In this document: positions 43,328 through 50,795 of the stretch, in pieces | How the letters are laid out: the number at the start of each line of letters is the position of its first letter | How positions within the stretch are numbered: the first letter of the stretch is position 1 | Assembly: GCF_041435195.1 (NCBI RefSeq) | Contig: NZ_CP108106.1 | Span: 4,374,501-4,438,500, forward strand | DNA: 64,000 bases | Origin: Streptomyces sp. NBC_00224 | Lineage (GTDB): Bacteria; Actinomycetota; Actinomycetes; Streptomycetales; Streptomycetaceae | Reading direction: 5' to 3' | Notes under the pieces: model-generated | The model's database searches: none | What the model saw: the letters and a program-made list of their open reading frames with translations, nothing else | Told to the model about the DNA's origin: nothing | Translations under genes and position numbers: made by a program

Positions 43328-43891
43328 TCACACCCCCAGCCCCCACCGCCCCACCACCTCGTACCGGGGCGCCTCCCCGGGCACCCCGGAGACCGGCAGC
43401 CGGCTGCGGACCAGGACCAGCTCGTCCGCCTGCCACGCCGTGCCCTCGAAGGACGCCAGGGCGTCCACGTACGGGTGCAGGTCCACGCCCGCCCGGCTGC
43501 GGGCGAGCGTGAGGTGGGGGTGGTAGCGGCGGTGCTCGTCCATCGGCACGCCCGCGCGGCGGGCCGCCGCGTCCGAGCGTTCGGCCAGCAGCCGCAGCGC
43601 GTCGATCGCGCCCGCGACGCCCGCCCACAGCACCTTGTCGCCGAACCGGCCGCCCCCGTGGAGGCGGAGCTCGAAGGGCGGGGTGCGGTGGGCGGCCCGC
43701 GTGAGCCGCTCACGCAGGTCGGGCAGGACGGCCTCGTCGACCTCGCCCAGGAACGCGAGCGTGAGGTGCCAGTCGTCGCGGCCCGCCCAGCGCAGCCGGT
43801 CCGCGCCGGGCAGGGCGTGCAACGCGTCCACCGCCACGCCGAGTTCGGCCACTCGCGCGCTCGGGGGCAGCACAGCCACGAAGAGTCTCAT
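43328..43891 (-). CDS. thpR: RNA 2',3'-cyclic phosphodiesterase (LigT/ThpR)
   Basis: 187 residues of 2H phosphoesterase fold. The two catalytic HxTx motifs are HLTLAFLGEV (about residue 42) and HLTLARSRAG (about residue 127). The family opens 2',3'-cyclic phosphates to 2'-phosphates and may serve RNA repair; the natural substrate in Streptomyces is unknown. The ATG at 43891 gives MRLFVAVLPP, the classic N-terminus. Confidence 0.93.
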   Translation of the reverse strand: MRLFVAVLPPSARVAELGVAVDALHALPGADRLRWAGRDDWHLTLAFLGEVDEAVLPDLRERLTRAAHRTPPFELRLHGGGRFGDKVLWAGVAGAIDALRLLAERSDAAARRAGVPMDEHRRYHPHLTLARSRAGVDLHPYVDALASFEGTAWQADELVLVRSRLPVSGVPGEAPRYEVVGRWGLGV

Positions 43892-43922
43892 GGGGTCAGT
43901 TTCGCCGCATGGGACGGACCCG

Positions 43923-45269
43923 TCACGCTGCCGTCGCCAGCTGCTCCCTCGGTACGAACTCCAGGTGCCGGCGGCCGCGCCGCAGGTCGACCTTGAGCTT
44001 CAGGTTGGCCGCCCGCGCCAGCATCAGGCCGATGCCCACCGCCGCGAGCGCGCAGATCAGACCGCCCAGGGCGAGGCTGACCCGTACGCCGTACTCGTCC
44101 GTGAGCCAGCCGAAGAGCGGGCCGCCCAGCGGGGTGCCGCCGGTGAAGACCATCATGAACAGGCTCATCACCCGGCCGCGCATCTCCGGGTCGGTGGCCA
44201 TCTGGACGGAGGCGTTGGCGGTGACGTTCACCGTGAGGCCGAGGACGCCGATGGGGATCAGGAGTCCGATGAAGAGCGCCATGTCGGGTGCCATCGCCGC
44301 CGCGATCTCCAGGACCGCGAACAGGCCGGCCGCCCCCGCGAGGAGGCGCAGTCGGGTGGTGCCACGGCGGGCCGCGAGCAGTGCGCCGATCAGGGAGCCG
44401 ATCGCCATCAGGCTGTTGAACAGGCCGTACATCCCGGAGCCGCCGTGGAAGACGTCGCGGGAGAAGGCGCTCAGCCAGATCGGGAAGTTGAAGCCGAAGG
44501 TGCCGACGAATCCGACCAGGACGATCGGCCAGATCAGCTCCGGGCGCTTGGAGACGTAGTCGAGGCCCTCGCGGAGCTGGCCCTTGCCGCGCGGGGCGAG
44601 CTTCGTGGGCCGCAGCTCGGCCGTACGCATCAGGGCAAGGCCTGCCAGCGGCGCCAGGAAGGAGAGGCCGTTGGCGAGGAACGCCCAGCCGGGGCCCACC
44701 GCCGCCATCACGCCGCCCGCGACCGCCGGGCCGACGAGTCGCGCCGACTGGAAGTTGGCCGAGTTGAGGCTGACCGCGTTGCGGACCTGGTCGGGGCCGA
44801 CCATCTCGGAGACGAAGGACTGCCGGGTCGGGTTGTCGACCACCGTGACCAGGCCGGTGAAGAACGCGGTCAGGTACACGTGCCAGACCTGGACCTGCCC
44901 GGTGAGGGTCATGGCCGCCAGGAACAGGCCGCCGAGGCCCATCGCGCTCTGGGTGAAGAAGAGGATGCTCCGCTTGGCGAAGCGGTCCGCGATGACGCCG
45001 CCGTACAGCCCGAAGAGCAGCATCGGCAGGAACTGCATGGCGGTGGTGATGCCCACCGCCACAGAGGAGCCGGTGATCTGGAGGACCAGCCAGTCCTGGG
45101 TGATCCGCGCCATCCACGTACCGATGTTGGAGACGATGGCACCGGAGAAGAACAGCCGGTAGTTGCGGATCGCGAGGGAGGAGAATGTCCCTCGTCCGCT
45201 GCCGGGGGCAGCGGGGTCGTGGGTGGATTTCGGTGCGGGGGCGGAGTCTGCTCCGGATCCCGTACTCAA
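43923..45269 (-). CDS. MFS transporter (DHA3/EntS-like)
   Basis: 448 residues with about 12 transmembrane helices. The N-terminal part FSSLAIRNYRLFFSGAIVSN, then GTWMARITQDWLVLQIT, and the A-motif GLYGGVIADRFAKRSIL belong to the MFS_3 branch of drug and siderophore exporters. The start is a TTG at 45269, decided by AGGAGG eight bases upstream; no ATG or GTG fits as well. It lies 30 bases downstream of a MarR gene on the same strand, which probably represses it. Confidence 0.92.
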   Translation of the reverse strand: MSTGSGADSAPAPKSTHDPAAPGSGRGTFSSLAIRNYRLFFSGAIVSNIGTWMARITQDWLVLQITGSSVAVGITTAMQFLPMLLFGLYGGVIADRFAKRSILFFTQSAMGLGGLFLAAMTLTGQVQVWHVYLTAFFTGLVTVVDNPTRQSFVSEMVGPDQVRNAVSLNSANFQSARLVGPAVAGGVMAAVGPGWAFLANGLSFLAPLAGLALMRTAELRPTKLAPRGKGQLREGLDYVSKRPELIWPIVLVGFVGTFGFNFPIWLSAFSRDVFHGGSGMYGLFNSLMAIGSLIGALLAARRGTTRLRLLAGAAGLFAVLEIAAAMAPDMALFIGLLIPIGVLGLTVNVTANASVQMATDPEMRGRVMSLFMMVFTGGTPLGGPLFGWLTDEYGVRVSLALGGLICALAAVGIGLMLARAANLKLKVDLRRGRRHLEFVPREQLATAA

Positions 45270-45299
45270 AGGGTTCGCCTCCTATCGTGCGCGGTCAGT

Positions 45300-45743
45300 T
45301 CACAGGTGTGCGAGCTTCTCCAGTACGGGTGCGGCGGCGCGCAGCTTCGCCCACTCGTCCTCGTCCAGGCCTTCCGCGAGGGAAGCCAGCCAGACGTTGC
45401 GCTTGCGGCGGCTCTCTTCGAGCATCGCCTCGGCCTCTTCGGTCTGGCTGACCACCTTCTGGCGGCGGTCGTCGGGGTGCGGCTCCAGCCTGACCAGGCC
45501 CTTCGCCTCCAGCAGCGCGACGATGCGGGTCATCGACGGCGGCTGGACGTGCTCCTTGCGGGCCAGCTCACCGGGGGTGGCCGAGCCGCAGCGGAAGAGG
45601 GTGCCGAGCACCGACATCTCGGTGGGGCTCAGCGACTCGTCGACGCGCTGGTGCTTCAGGCGCCGGCTCAGGCGCATGACCGCCGAGCGGAGGGAGTTCA
45701 CGGCGGCGACGTCCGCGTCGCTGTCGTGGGGCAGGTCAGACAT
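45300..45743 (-). CDS. MarR-family regulator of the MFS operon
   Basis: 147 residues. The winged HTH is SPTEMSVLGTLFRCGSATPG, ELARKEHVQPPSMTRIVALL, and wing RLEPHPDDRRQKVV. It is the first gene of a two-gene operon with the exporter downstream, a standard drug-responsive arrangement. The start codon is seven bases from a TATTCT -10, so the transcript may be leaderless. Confidence 0.92.
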   Translation of the reverse strand: MSDLPHDSDADVAAVNSLRSAVMRLSRRLKHQRVDESLSPTEMSVLGTLFRCGSATPGELARKEHVQPPSMTRIVALLEAKGLVRLEPHPDDRRQKVVSQTEEAEAMLEESRRKRNVWLASLAEGLDEDEWAKLRAAAPVLEKLAHL

Positions 45744-45748
45744 GTTCG

Positions 45749-45774
45749 TTAGAATAACTCATTACTCTGGCTAA
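45749..45774 (-). promoter_or_regulatory. Promoter/operator of the MarR-MFS operon
   Basis: On the minus strand TTAG...CTAA ends bracket an AT-rich 26-base stretch with repeated AGTAAT/AGTTAT units, and TATTCT (45756-45751) is the likely -10. Autoregulation by the MarR protein is expected. Confidence 0.45.
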
Positions 45775-45900
45775 ATACCAGCCCAGGTACCACTGGCGTA
45801 CCGTAACGGCCGCCACACACCACTACACACATCACCCGAAAGAGTGAGAGCTATCGGAAAAGTGACGCACCGGGGCAGGGCCTGCGGCGACCCTCGTCCC

Positions 45901-46083
45901 ATGGGGACCAGCGTGCTCAGCCTGCGGATAGACGGTGAGCTGCTCGAACGGCTCCGGCAGCATGCCGCCAAACGCGGAATGAGCGTCCAGGACTATGTGG
46001 TCCGGACGCTCATTCGCGACGACTTCGACGAGCGGCTTCAGGCCGCCGCGGCGGAGACGGAGAAGTTCTACGGGGCGGCCTAG
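45901..46083 (+). CDS. Ribbon-helix-helix (CopG-like) protein
   Basis: 60 residues. The RHH strand is SVLSLRIDGELLERLRQHAA, then KRGMSVQDYVVRTLIRDDFD and the conserved C-terminus AAETEKFYGAA. Small RHH proteins of this type are DNA-binding or antitoxin-like, but no toxin gene is adjacent. ATG 45901 gives the RHH-proper start (MGTSVLSLRI). The frame is open to 45844. Confidence 0.82.
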   Translation: MGTSVLSLRIDGELLERLRQHAAKRGMSVQDYVVRTLIRDDFDERLQAAAAETEKFYGAA

Positions 46084-46093
46084 CGCCCCCCGG

Positions 46094-47539
46094 CTACGTG
46101 AGGCCCAGGGCCGGCATCAGGTAGTAGAAGCCGAACACCGCCGACACGATGTACATCGCCACCGGCACCTCACGGCCGCGCCCGGCCACCAGGCGCAGCA
46201 CCGTGAACGTGAGGAAGCCCATGCCGATGCCGTTGGTGATGGAGTACGTGAACGGCATCATCACCATCGTCACGAACGCCGGGATCGCGATCGTCCAGTC
46301 GTCCCAGTCGATCTGCCGGATCGAGCCGGACAGGATCAGGAAGCCCACCGCGAGCAGCGCCGGGGTGGCGGCCTGGGACGGGACCATGGTGGCGATCGGG
46401 GTCAGGAACAGCGCGACCGTGAACAGGCCGCCGGTGACCACGTTCGCGAAGCCGGTGCGGGCGCCCTCGCCGACGCCCGCCGTGGACTCCACGAAGCAGG
46501 TGGTGGCCGAGGAGGACGAGGCGCCGCCCGCCGCGACGGCGATGCCGTCGACGAACAGGACGCGGTTCATGCCGGGCATGTTCCCCTCGGCGTCCGTCAG
46601 CCCGGCCTCGTCGCTGATGCCCATGATCGTGCCCATGGCATCGAAGAAGCACGACAGCAGCACGGTGAAGACGAACAGGGTGCCGGTCAGGAAGCCGACC
46701 TTGTCGAAGCCGCCGAACAGGCTGACCTCGCCGACCAGCCCGAAGTCGGGGCTGGCGACCGGGTTGCCGGGCCACTTCGGGGTGGTCAGGCCCCAGGACG
46801 GGACGGTCGCCACCGCGTTGATGATCATCGCGAGACCGGTCATCACGACGATCGAGACGAGGATCGCGCCGGGCACCTTGCGTACGAGCAGCGCCAGCGT
46901 CAGCAGTACGCCGAGGACGAAGATCAGGACCGGCCAGCCGAGCAGATGACCGTTGCCGCCGAGCTGGAGCGGGACGGTGGTGTGGGCGGCGTCCGGGATA
47001 CGGGACACGAAGCCCGAGTCGACCAGGCCGATCAGCATGATGAACAGGCCGATGCCGATCGCGATGCCCTTGCGCAGGCCCAGCGGCACCGCGTTCATCA
47101 CACGCTCGCGCAGCCCGGTGGCGACCAGGATCATCACGACGAAGCCCGCGAGGACGACCATGCCCATCGCGTCCGGCCAGCTCATCCGGGGCGCCAGCTG
47201 GAGGGCGACCACGGTGTTCACACCGAGCCCGGCCGCCAGCGCGATCGGCACGTTGCCGATGACGCCCATCAGGAGCGTGGTGAAGGCGGCGGTCAGCACG
47301 GTGGCGGTGACCAGCTGGCCGCCGTCGAGCTGGTGCCCGTACATGTCCTTCGCGCTGCCCAGGATGATCGGGTTCAGCACGATGATGTAGGCCATCGCGA
47401 AGAAGGTGGCGAAGCCGCCGCGGATCTCCCGGCCGAGGGTGGAGCCCCGCTCGGAGATCCTGAAGTAGCGGTCCAGGGCGTTGACCGGCGGCTTCGGGGC
47501 TGACGGTGCGTCGACCTTGGCGGTGGCCGAGGGGGACAT
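46094..47539 (-). CDS. NCS2-family purine permease (AzgA/GhxP-like)
   Basis: 481-residue transporter with 13-14 hydrophobic segments. Conserved pieces: RGGFATFFAMAYIIVLNPII, NVPIALAAGLGVNTVVALQL, SCFFDAMGTIMGISDEAG and the central ASSSSATTCFVESTAGVGEG motif of AzgA-type hypoxanthine/guanine/adenine permeases. It imports purine bases with protons. The start is ATG 47539. The convergent CopG-like gene ends 10 bases away. Confidence 0.93.
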   Translation of the reverse strand: MSPSATAKVDAPSAPKPPVNALDRYFRISERGSTLGREIRGGFATFFAMAYIIVLNPIILGSAKDMYGHQLDGGQLVTATVLTAAFTTLLMGVIGNVPIALAAGLGVNTVVALQLAPRMSWPDAMGMVVLAGFVVMILVATGLRERVMNAVPLGLRKGIAIGIGLFIMLIGLVDSGFVSRIPDAAHTTVPLQLGGNGHLLGWPVLIFVLGVLLTLALLVRKVPGAILVSIVVMTGLAMIINAVATVPSWGLTTPKWPGNPVASPDFGLVGEVSLFGGFDKVGFLTGTLFVFTVLLSCFFDAMGTIMGISDEAGLTDAEGNMPGMNRVLFVDGIAVAAGGASSSSATTCFVESTAGVGEGARTGFANVVTGGLFTVALFLTPIATMVPSQAATPALLAVGFLILSGSIRQIDWDDWTIAIPAFVTMVMMPFTYSITNGIGMGFLTFTVLRLVAGRGREVPVAMYIVSAVFGFYYLMPALGLT

Positions 47540-47749
47540 GCGGAACCTCAGTCGTGAGACGGGGCGGGGGGCAAGGAAATGCGAAAAGCGGCCTTGACCC
47601 GAACTTCTTTGGACGTTTCAACGAACAAAACGAGTCAGCCGTAAGCCGTTTCAGTATGAATACATAAGGCAAAGATCGCTATCTCCGCGCGTAGACACAA
47701 GGGGCGCCTGGGCGCCGAGAGTGTCGACGGGCCGCCCGACCCCTCCCCC
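47540..47749. other. Low-GC divergent intergenic region
   Basis: The promoter space between the purine permease and DUF2530. Bases 47578-47690 are clearly AT-richer than their surroundings and include TTGAAACG and TATGAATACATA. I see no fold that matches a purine riboswitch, and no ORF. Confidence 0.45.
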
Positions 47750-47755
47750 TACACT
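47750..47755 (+). promoter_or_regulatory. -10 element for leaderless DUF2530 gene
   Basis: TACACT six bases before ATG 47762, with no SD, fits a leaderless transcript. Confidence 0.45.
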
Positions 47756-47761
47756 GATCGC

Positions 47762-48025
47762 ATGGCGAAGTGGACACCCAAGTACGAGGCGCCGGAGCCC
47801 CTGGAAGGGCCCGTCGTCGCCACCATCACCGGCGGCACGATCCTCTGGTTCGTCCTCTTCCTCGTCCAGCTGCCGTTCTACGGCTGGTTCGACGACCACG
47901 GACACCTGTGGTGGGTGTGGACCTGCCTGGCCGGCGCCGGCCTCGGCCTGATCGGCATCTGGTACGTACGAGGGCGCGACGCGGCCCTCAAGCGGCACGC
48001 GGCGGAGCAAGGGACCGAAGGGTAG
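47762..48025 (+). CDS. DUF2530 small membrane protein
   Basis: 87 residues. The family core is EAPEPLEGPVVATITGGTIL, with two membrane helices (about 20-40 and 52-72, WTCLAGAGLGLIGIWYVRGR) and a basic C-terminal tail. DUF2530 is actinobacterial and uncharacterised. It is followed by the CtpE-like ATPase after 110 bases. Confidence 0.88.
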   Translation: MAKWTPKYEAPEPLEGPVVATITGGTILWFVLFLVQLPFYGWFDDHGHLWWVWTCLAGAGLGLIGIWYVRGRDAALKRHAAEQGTEG

Positions 48026-48085
48026 GAGGCGCGCCCTCCGGGCGTACCGCCGCAGGACCATTCGTCTCCTCCCTGGGTCTGATGT

Positions 48086-48132
48086 TCGACGTTCCCGGCA
48101 GGTGAACCGGGAATTCCCCCCGTACCGTCGAA
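48086..48132 (+). promoter_or_regulatory. ECF-sigma-like promoter within a hairpin, upstream of the CtpE-like gene
   Basis: TGAACC (48104-48109), 16 bases, then CGTC (48126-48129): the AAC-N16-CGTC pattern of ECF sigma promoters. Transcription would start close to ATG 48136 (leaderless). TTCCCGG-N8-CCGGGAA (48093-48114) and an outer TTCGACG/CGTCGAA pair (48086-48092 with 48126-48132) overlay it, so a repressor site is also possible. Confidence 0.45.
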
Positions 48133-48135
48133 AAC

Positions 48136-50553
48136 ATGACGCAGCGCGCCAATATCGACGCCGGGGCGGAACTCGACCCCGTCCACCCCGTGCCGCCGCC
48201 CGTGGCGTCCGGCCGGGCCACCGGTCTGACCACCGCCGAAGTCGCCGAACGCGTCGCCCGGGGCGAGGTCAACGACGTACCGGTCCGCAGCAGCCGCTCC
48301 ACCGCCGAGATCGTCCGCGCCAACGTCTTCACCCGCTTCAACGCGATCATCGGCGTCCTCTGGGTGATCATGCTCTTCGTGGCGCCGCTCCAGGACAGCC
48401 TCTTCGGCTTCGTGATCATCGCCAACACGGGCATCGGCATCATCCAGGAGATGCGCGCCAAGAAGACCCTGGACGGGCTCGCGGTCATCGGCGAGGCCAA
48501 GCCGACGGTCCGGCGCGACGGCGTCGCCGCCGAGATCTCCACCTCCGAGATCGTCCTCGGCGACCTGGTCGAACTCGGCCCCGGCGACAAAGTCGTGGTC
48601 GACGGCGAGGTGGTGGAGACCGACGGCCTCGAAGTCGACGAGTCGCTGCTCACCGGTGAGGCCGACCCGGTCCTGAAGAAGCCCGGCGACCGGATGATGT
48701 CCGGGTCGTTCGTGGTCGCGGGCGGTGGCGCGTTCACCGCGACGAAGGTCGGGCGCGAGGCGTACGCGGCGCAGCTCGCGGAGGAGGCCAGCCGCTTCAC
48801 ACTGGTCCACTCCGAGCTGCGCTCGGGCATCTCGATGATCCTCAAGTACGTGACGTGGCTGATGATCCCGACCTCCATAGGTCTCGTGATCAGCCAGCTC
48901 GTGGTCAAGGACGACAACTTCAAGCAGTCCGTGGCGTACACGGTGGGCGGCATCGTCCCGATGATCCCCGAGGGTCTTGTGCTGCTCACCTCGGTGGCCT
49001 TCGCGATCGGGGTGATCCGGCTCGGCCGCAAGCAGTGCCTGGTGCAGGAGCTCCCGGCGATCGAGGGCCTCGCGCGCGTGGACGTGGTGTGCCTCGACAA
49101 GACGGGCACGCTCACCGAGGGCGGCATGGACGTCACCGAGCTGCGGCCGCTGGGGGGCGCGGAGGAGGCGTACGTACGCAAGGTGCTCGGCGCGCTGGGT
49201 GAGTCCGACCCGCGCCCGAACGCGTCCCTTCAGGCGATCATCGACGCGTATCCGGACAGCGAGGAGTGGCGCTGCAGGGAGTCGCTGCCGTTCTCCTCGG
49301 CGCGCAAGTACAGCGGCGCGGCGTTCAGCGAGGGCGACGGGGAGAACTCGACGTGGCTGCTCGGTGCGCCGGACGTACTGCTGCCGCCCGGCGACCCTTC
49401 GCTGGCGGAGATCGACGGGCTGAACGAGCAGGGTCTACGGGTCCTGCTCCTGGCCCGGACCCGCCGCGAGCTGGACGACCCGCAGGTCGCGACGGACGCG
49501 CGCGCCACGGCGCTGGTGGTCCTGGAACAGCGGCTGCGCCCCGACGCGGCGGACACCCTGCGCTACTTCGAGGAGCAGAACGTCCACGCCAAGGTCATCT
49601 CCGGTGACAACGCGGTGTCGGTGGGCGCGGTGGCGGGCAAGCTGGGCCTGCCGGGCGCGGAGAACACGGTGGACGCGCGGCAGTTGCCGGCCTCGCAGGC
49701 GGAGATGGCGGAGGCTCTGGACGCCAACGCGGTGTTCGGCCGGGTCACTCCCCAGCAGAAGCGGGACATGGTGGCGGCGCTCCAGTCGCGCGGGCACACG
49801 GTGGCGATGACGGGGGACGGCGTCAACGACGTACTGGCCCTGAAGGACGCGGACATCGGCGTCTCGATGGGGTCGGGCTCGGAGGCGACACGGGCGGTGG
49901 CCCAGATCGTGCTGCTCAACAACAGCTTCGCCACACTGCCGTCGGTGGTGGCGGAGGGGCGCCGGGTGATCGGCAACATCACCCGGGTGGCGACGCTGTT
50001 CCTGGTCAAGACGGTGTACTCGGTGCTGCTCGCACTGCTGGTGGTCTGCACCCAGGTGGAATACCTGTTCCTGCCGCGCCACTTGACTCTGCTGTCCACG
50101 CTGACGATCGGCATCCCGGCGTTCTTCCTCGCCCTGGCGCCGAATACGGAACGGGCCCAGCCGCACTTCGTACGGAGGGTGATGCGGTACGCCGTCCCCG
50201 GCGGGGTGATCGCGGCGGTGACGACGTTCGCGACGTACCTGCTGGCGCGGCACTACTACGTCGGGGACGGCGCCCGAGAGGCGGAGACCAGCGCGGCGAC
50301 CCTCACCCTGTTCCTGGTCTCGATGTGGGTCCTGGCGATCATCGCCCGTCCGTACACGTGGTGGCGGATCTGCCTGGTGCTGTCGATGGGCGCGGCATTC
50401 CTCCTGGTCCTGGCGGTCCCGTGGCTCCAGACGTTCTTCGCCCTGAAACTGGTCGGGACGACGCTGCCGTGGGCCGCGGTGGGGATTGCGGCGGTGGGGG
50501 CGGTGGGGTTGGAGCTCGCGTGGAGGTGGGTGGACCGGAGGGTGTCGGCGTAG
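48136..50553 (+). CDS. CtpE-like cation P-type ATPase
   Basis: 805-residue P-type ATPase. Actuator domain LTGEADPVLKK; M4 metal-site motif GGIVPMIPEGLVLLTSVAFA; phosphorylation site Asp321 in CLDKTGTLTEGG; hinge AMTGDGVNDVLALKDADIGV; ten helices in P2-like layout, the C-terminal group at about 630-795. There are no N-terminal heavy-metal CxxC domains. The layout matches mycobacterial CtpE, a calcium transporter tied to cell-wall integrity. An ECF-type promoter would fit envelope stress control (inference). Confidence 0.92.
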   Translation: MTQRANIDAGAELDPVHPVPPPVASGRATGLTTAEVAERVARGEVNDVPVRSSRSTAEIVRANVFTRFNAIIGVLWVIMLFVAPLQDSLFGFVIIANTGIGIIQEMRAKKTLDGLAVIGEAKPTVRRDGVAAEISTSEIVLGDLVELGPGDKVVVDGEVVETDGLEVDESLLTGEADPVLKKPGDRMMSGSFVVAGGGAFTATKVGREAYAAQLAEEASRFTLVHSELRSGISMILKYVTWLMIPTSIGLVISQLVVKDDNFKQSVAYTVGGIVPMIPEGLVLLTSVAFAIGVIRLGRKQCLVQELPAIEGLARVDVVCLDKTGTLTEGGMDVTELRPLGGAEEAYVRKVLGALGESDPRPNASLQAIIDAYPDSEEWRCRESLPFSSARKYSGAAFSEGDGENSTWLLGAPDVLLPPGDPSLAEIDGLNEQGLRVLLLARTRRELDDPQVATDARATALVVLEQRLRPDAADTLRYFEEQNVHAKVISGDNAVSVGAVAGKLGLPGAENTVDARQLPASQAEMAEALDANAVFGRVTPQQKRDMVAALQSRGHTVAMTGDGVNDVLALKDADIGVSMGSGSEATRAVAQIVLLNNSFATLPSVVAEGRRVIGNITRVATLFLVKTVYSVLLALLVVCTQVEYLFLPRHLTLLSTLTIGIPAFFLALAPNTERAQPHFVRRVMRYAVPGGVIAAVTTFATYLLARHYYVGDGAREAETSAATLTLFLVSMWVLAIIARPYTWWRICLVLSMGAAFLLVLAVPWLQTFFALKLVGTTLPWAAVGIAAVGAVGLELAWRWVDRRVSA

Positions 50554-50564
50554 CCGGCGCGGTG

Positions 50565-50760
50565 TTTGTCTGCGGGCCCGGTGGGGGCTGGTCGCGCAGT
50601 TCCCCGCGCCCCTAAAAGCCGGCAAATTCAGCCCCTCCGGCGTTTGAGGAGCGGGGTCCGGGGCGGAGCCCCGAAGCGGGGTGCAGGGGGCGCAGCCCCT
50701 GCCCGGGGGTCCGGGGGCGAAGCCCCGGGAAACCCACCTCACCCCTCCCCCACCCCCGGA
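50565..50760. repeat. Dispersed palindromic repeat, copy 5, plus a second repeat type
   Basis: Only the left arm (50586-50613, GGCTGGTCGCGCAGTTCCCC...) is present. It is followed by a different recurrent block: CAGCCCCTCCGGCGTTTGAG, then GGGGCGGAGCCCCG, GGGGGCGCAGCCCCT and GGGGGCGAAGCCCCGGG mini-hairpins (50630-50735). The second block also occurs, inverted, at 60455-60560. It lies between the convergent 3' ends of the P-type ATPase and the sacsin-like gene. Confidence 0.75.
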
Positions 50761-50795
50761 GGGTTAAGGGAACGGGCGGGGTGGGGGCACAAGCC

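Noticed and set aside
45844..45900. Longer N-terminus for the CopG-like protein
   Set aside because: The 19 extra residues are basic and unlike the RHH fold, and relatives begin at MGTxVLSLRI.
47540..47761. Purine riboswitch upstream of the purine permease
   Set aside because: No three-way junction with the conserved purine-aptamer loops could be drawn; AT-rich promoter DNA explains the region.
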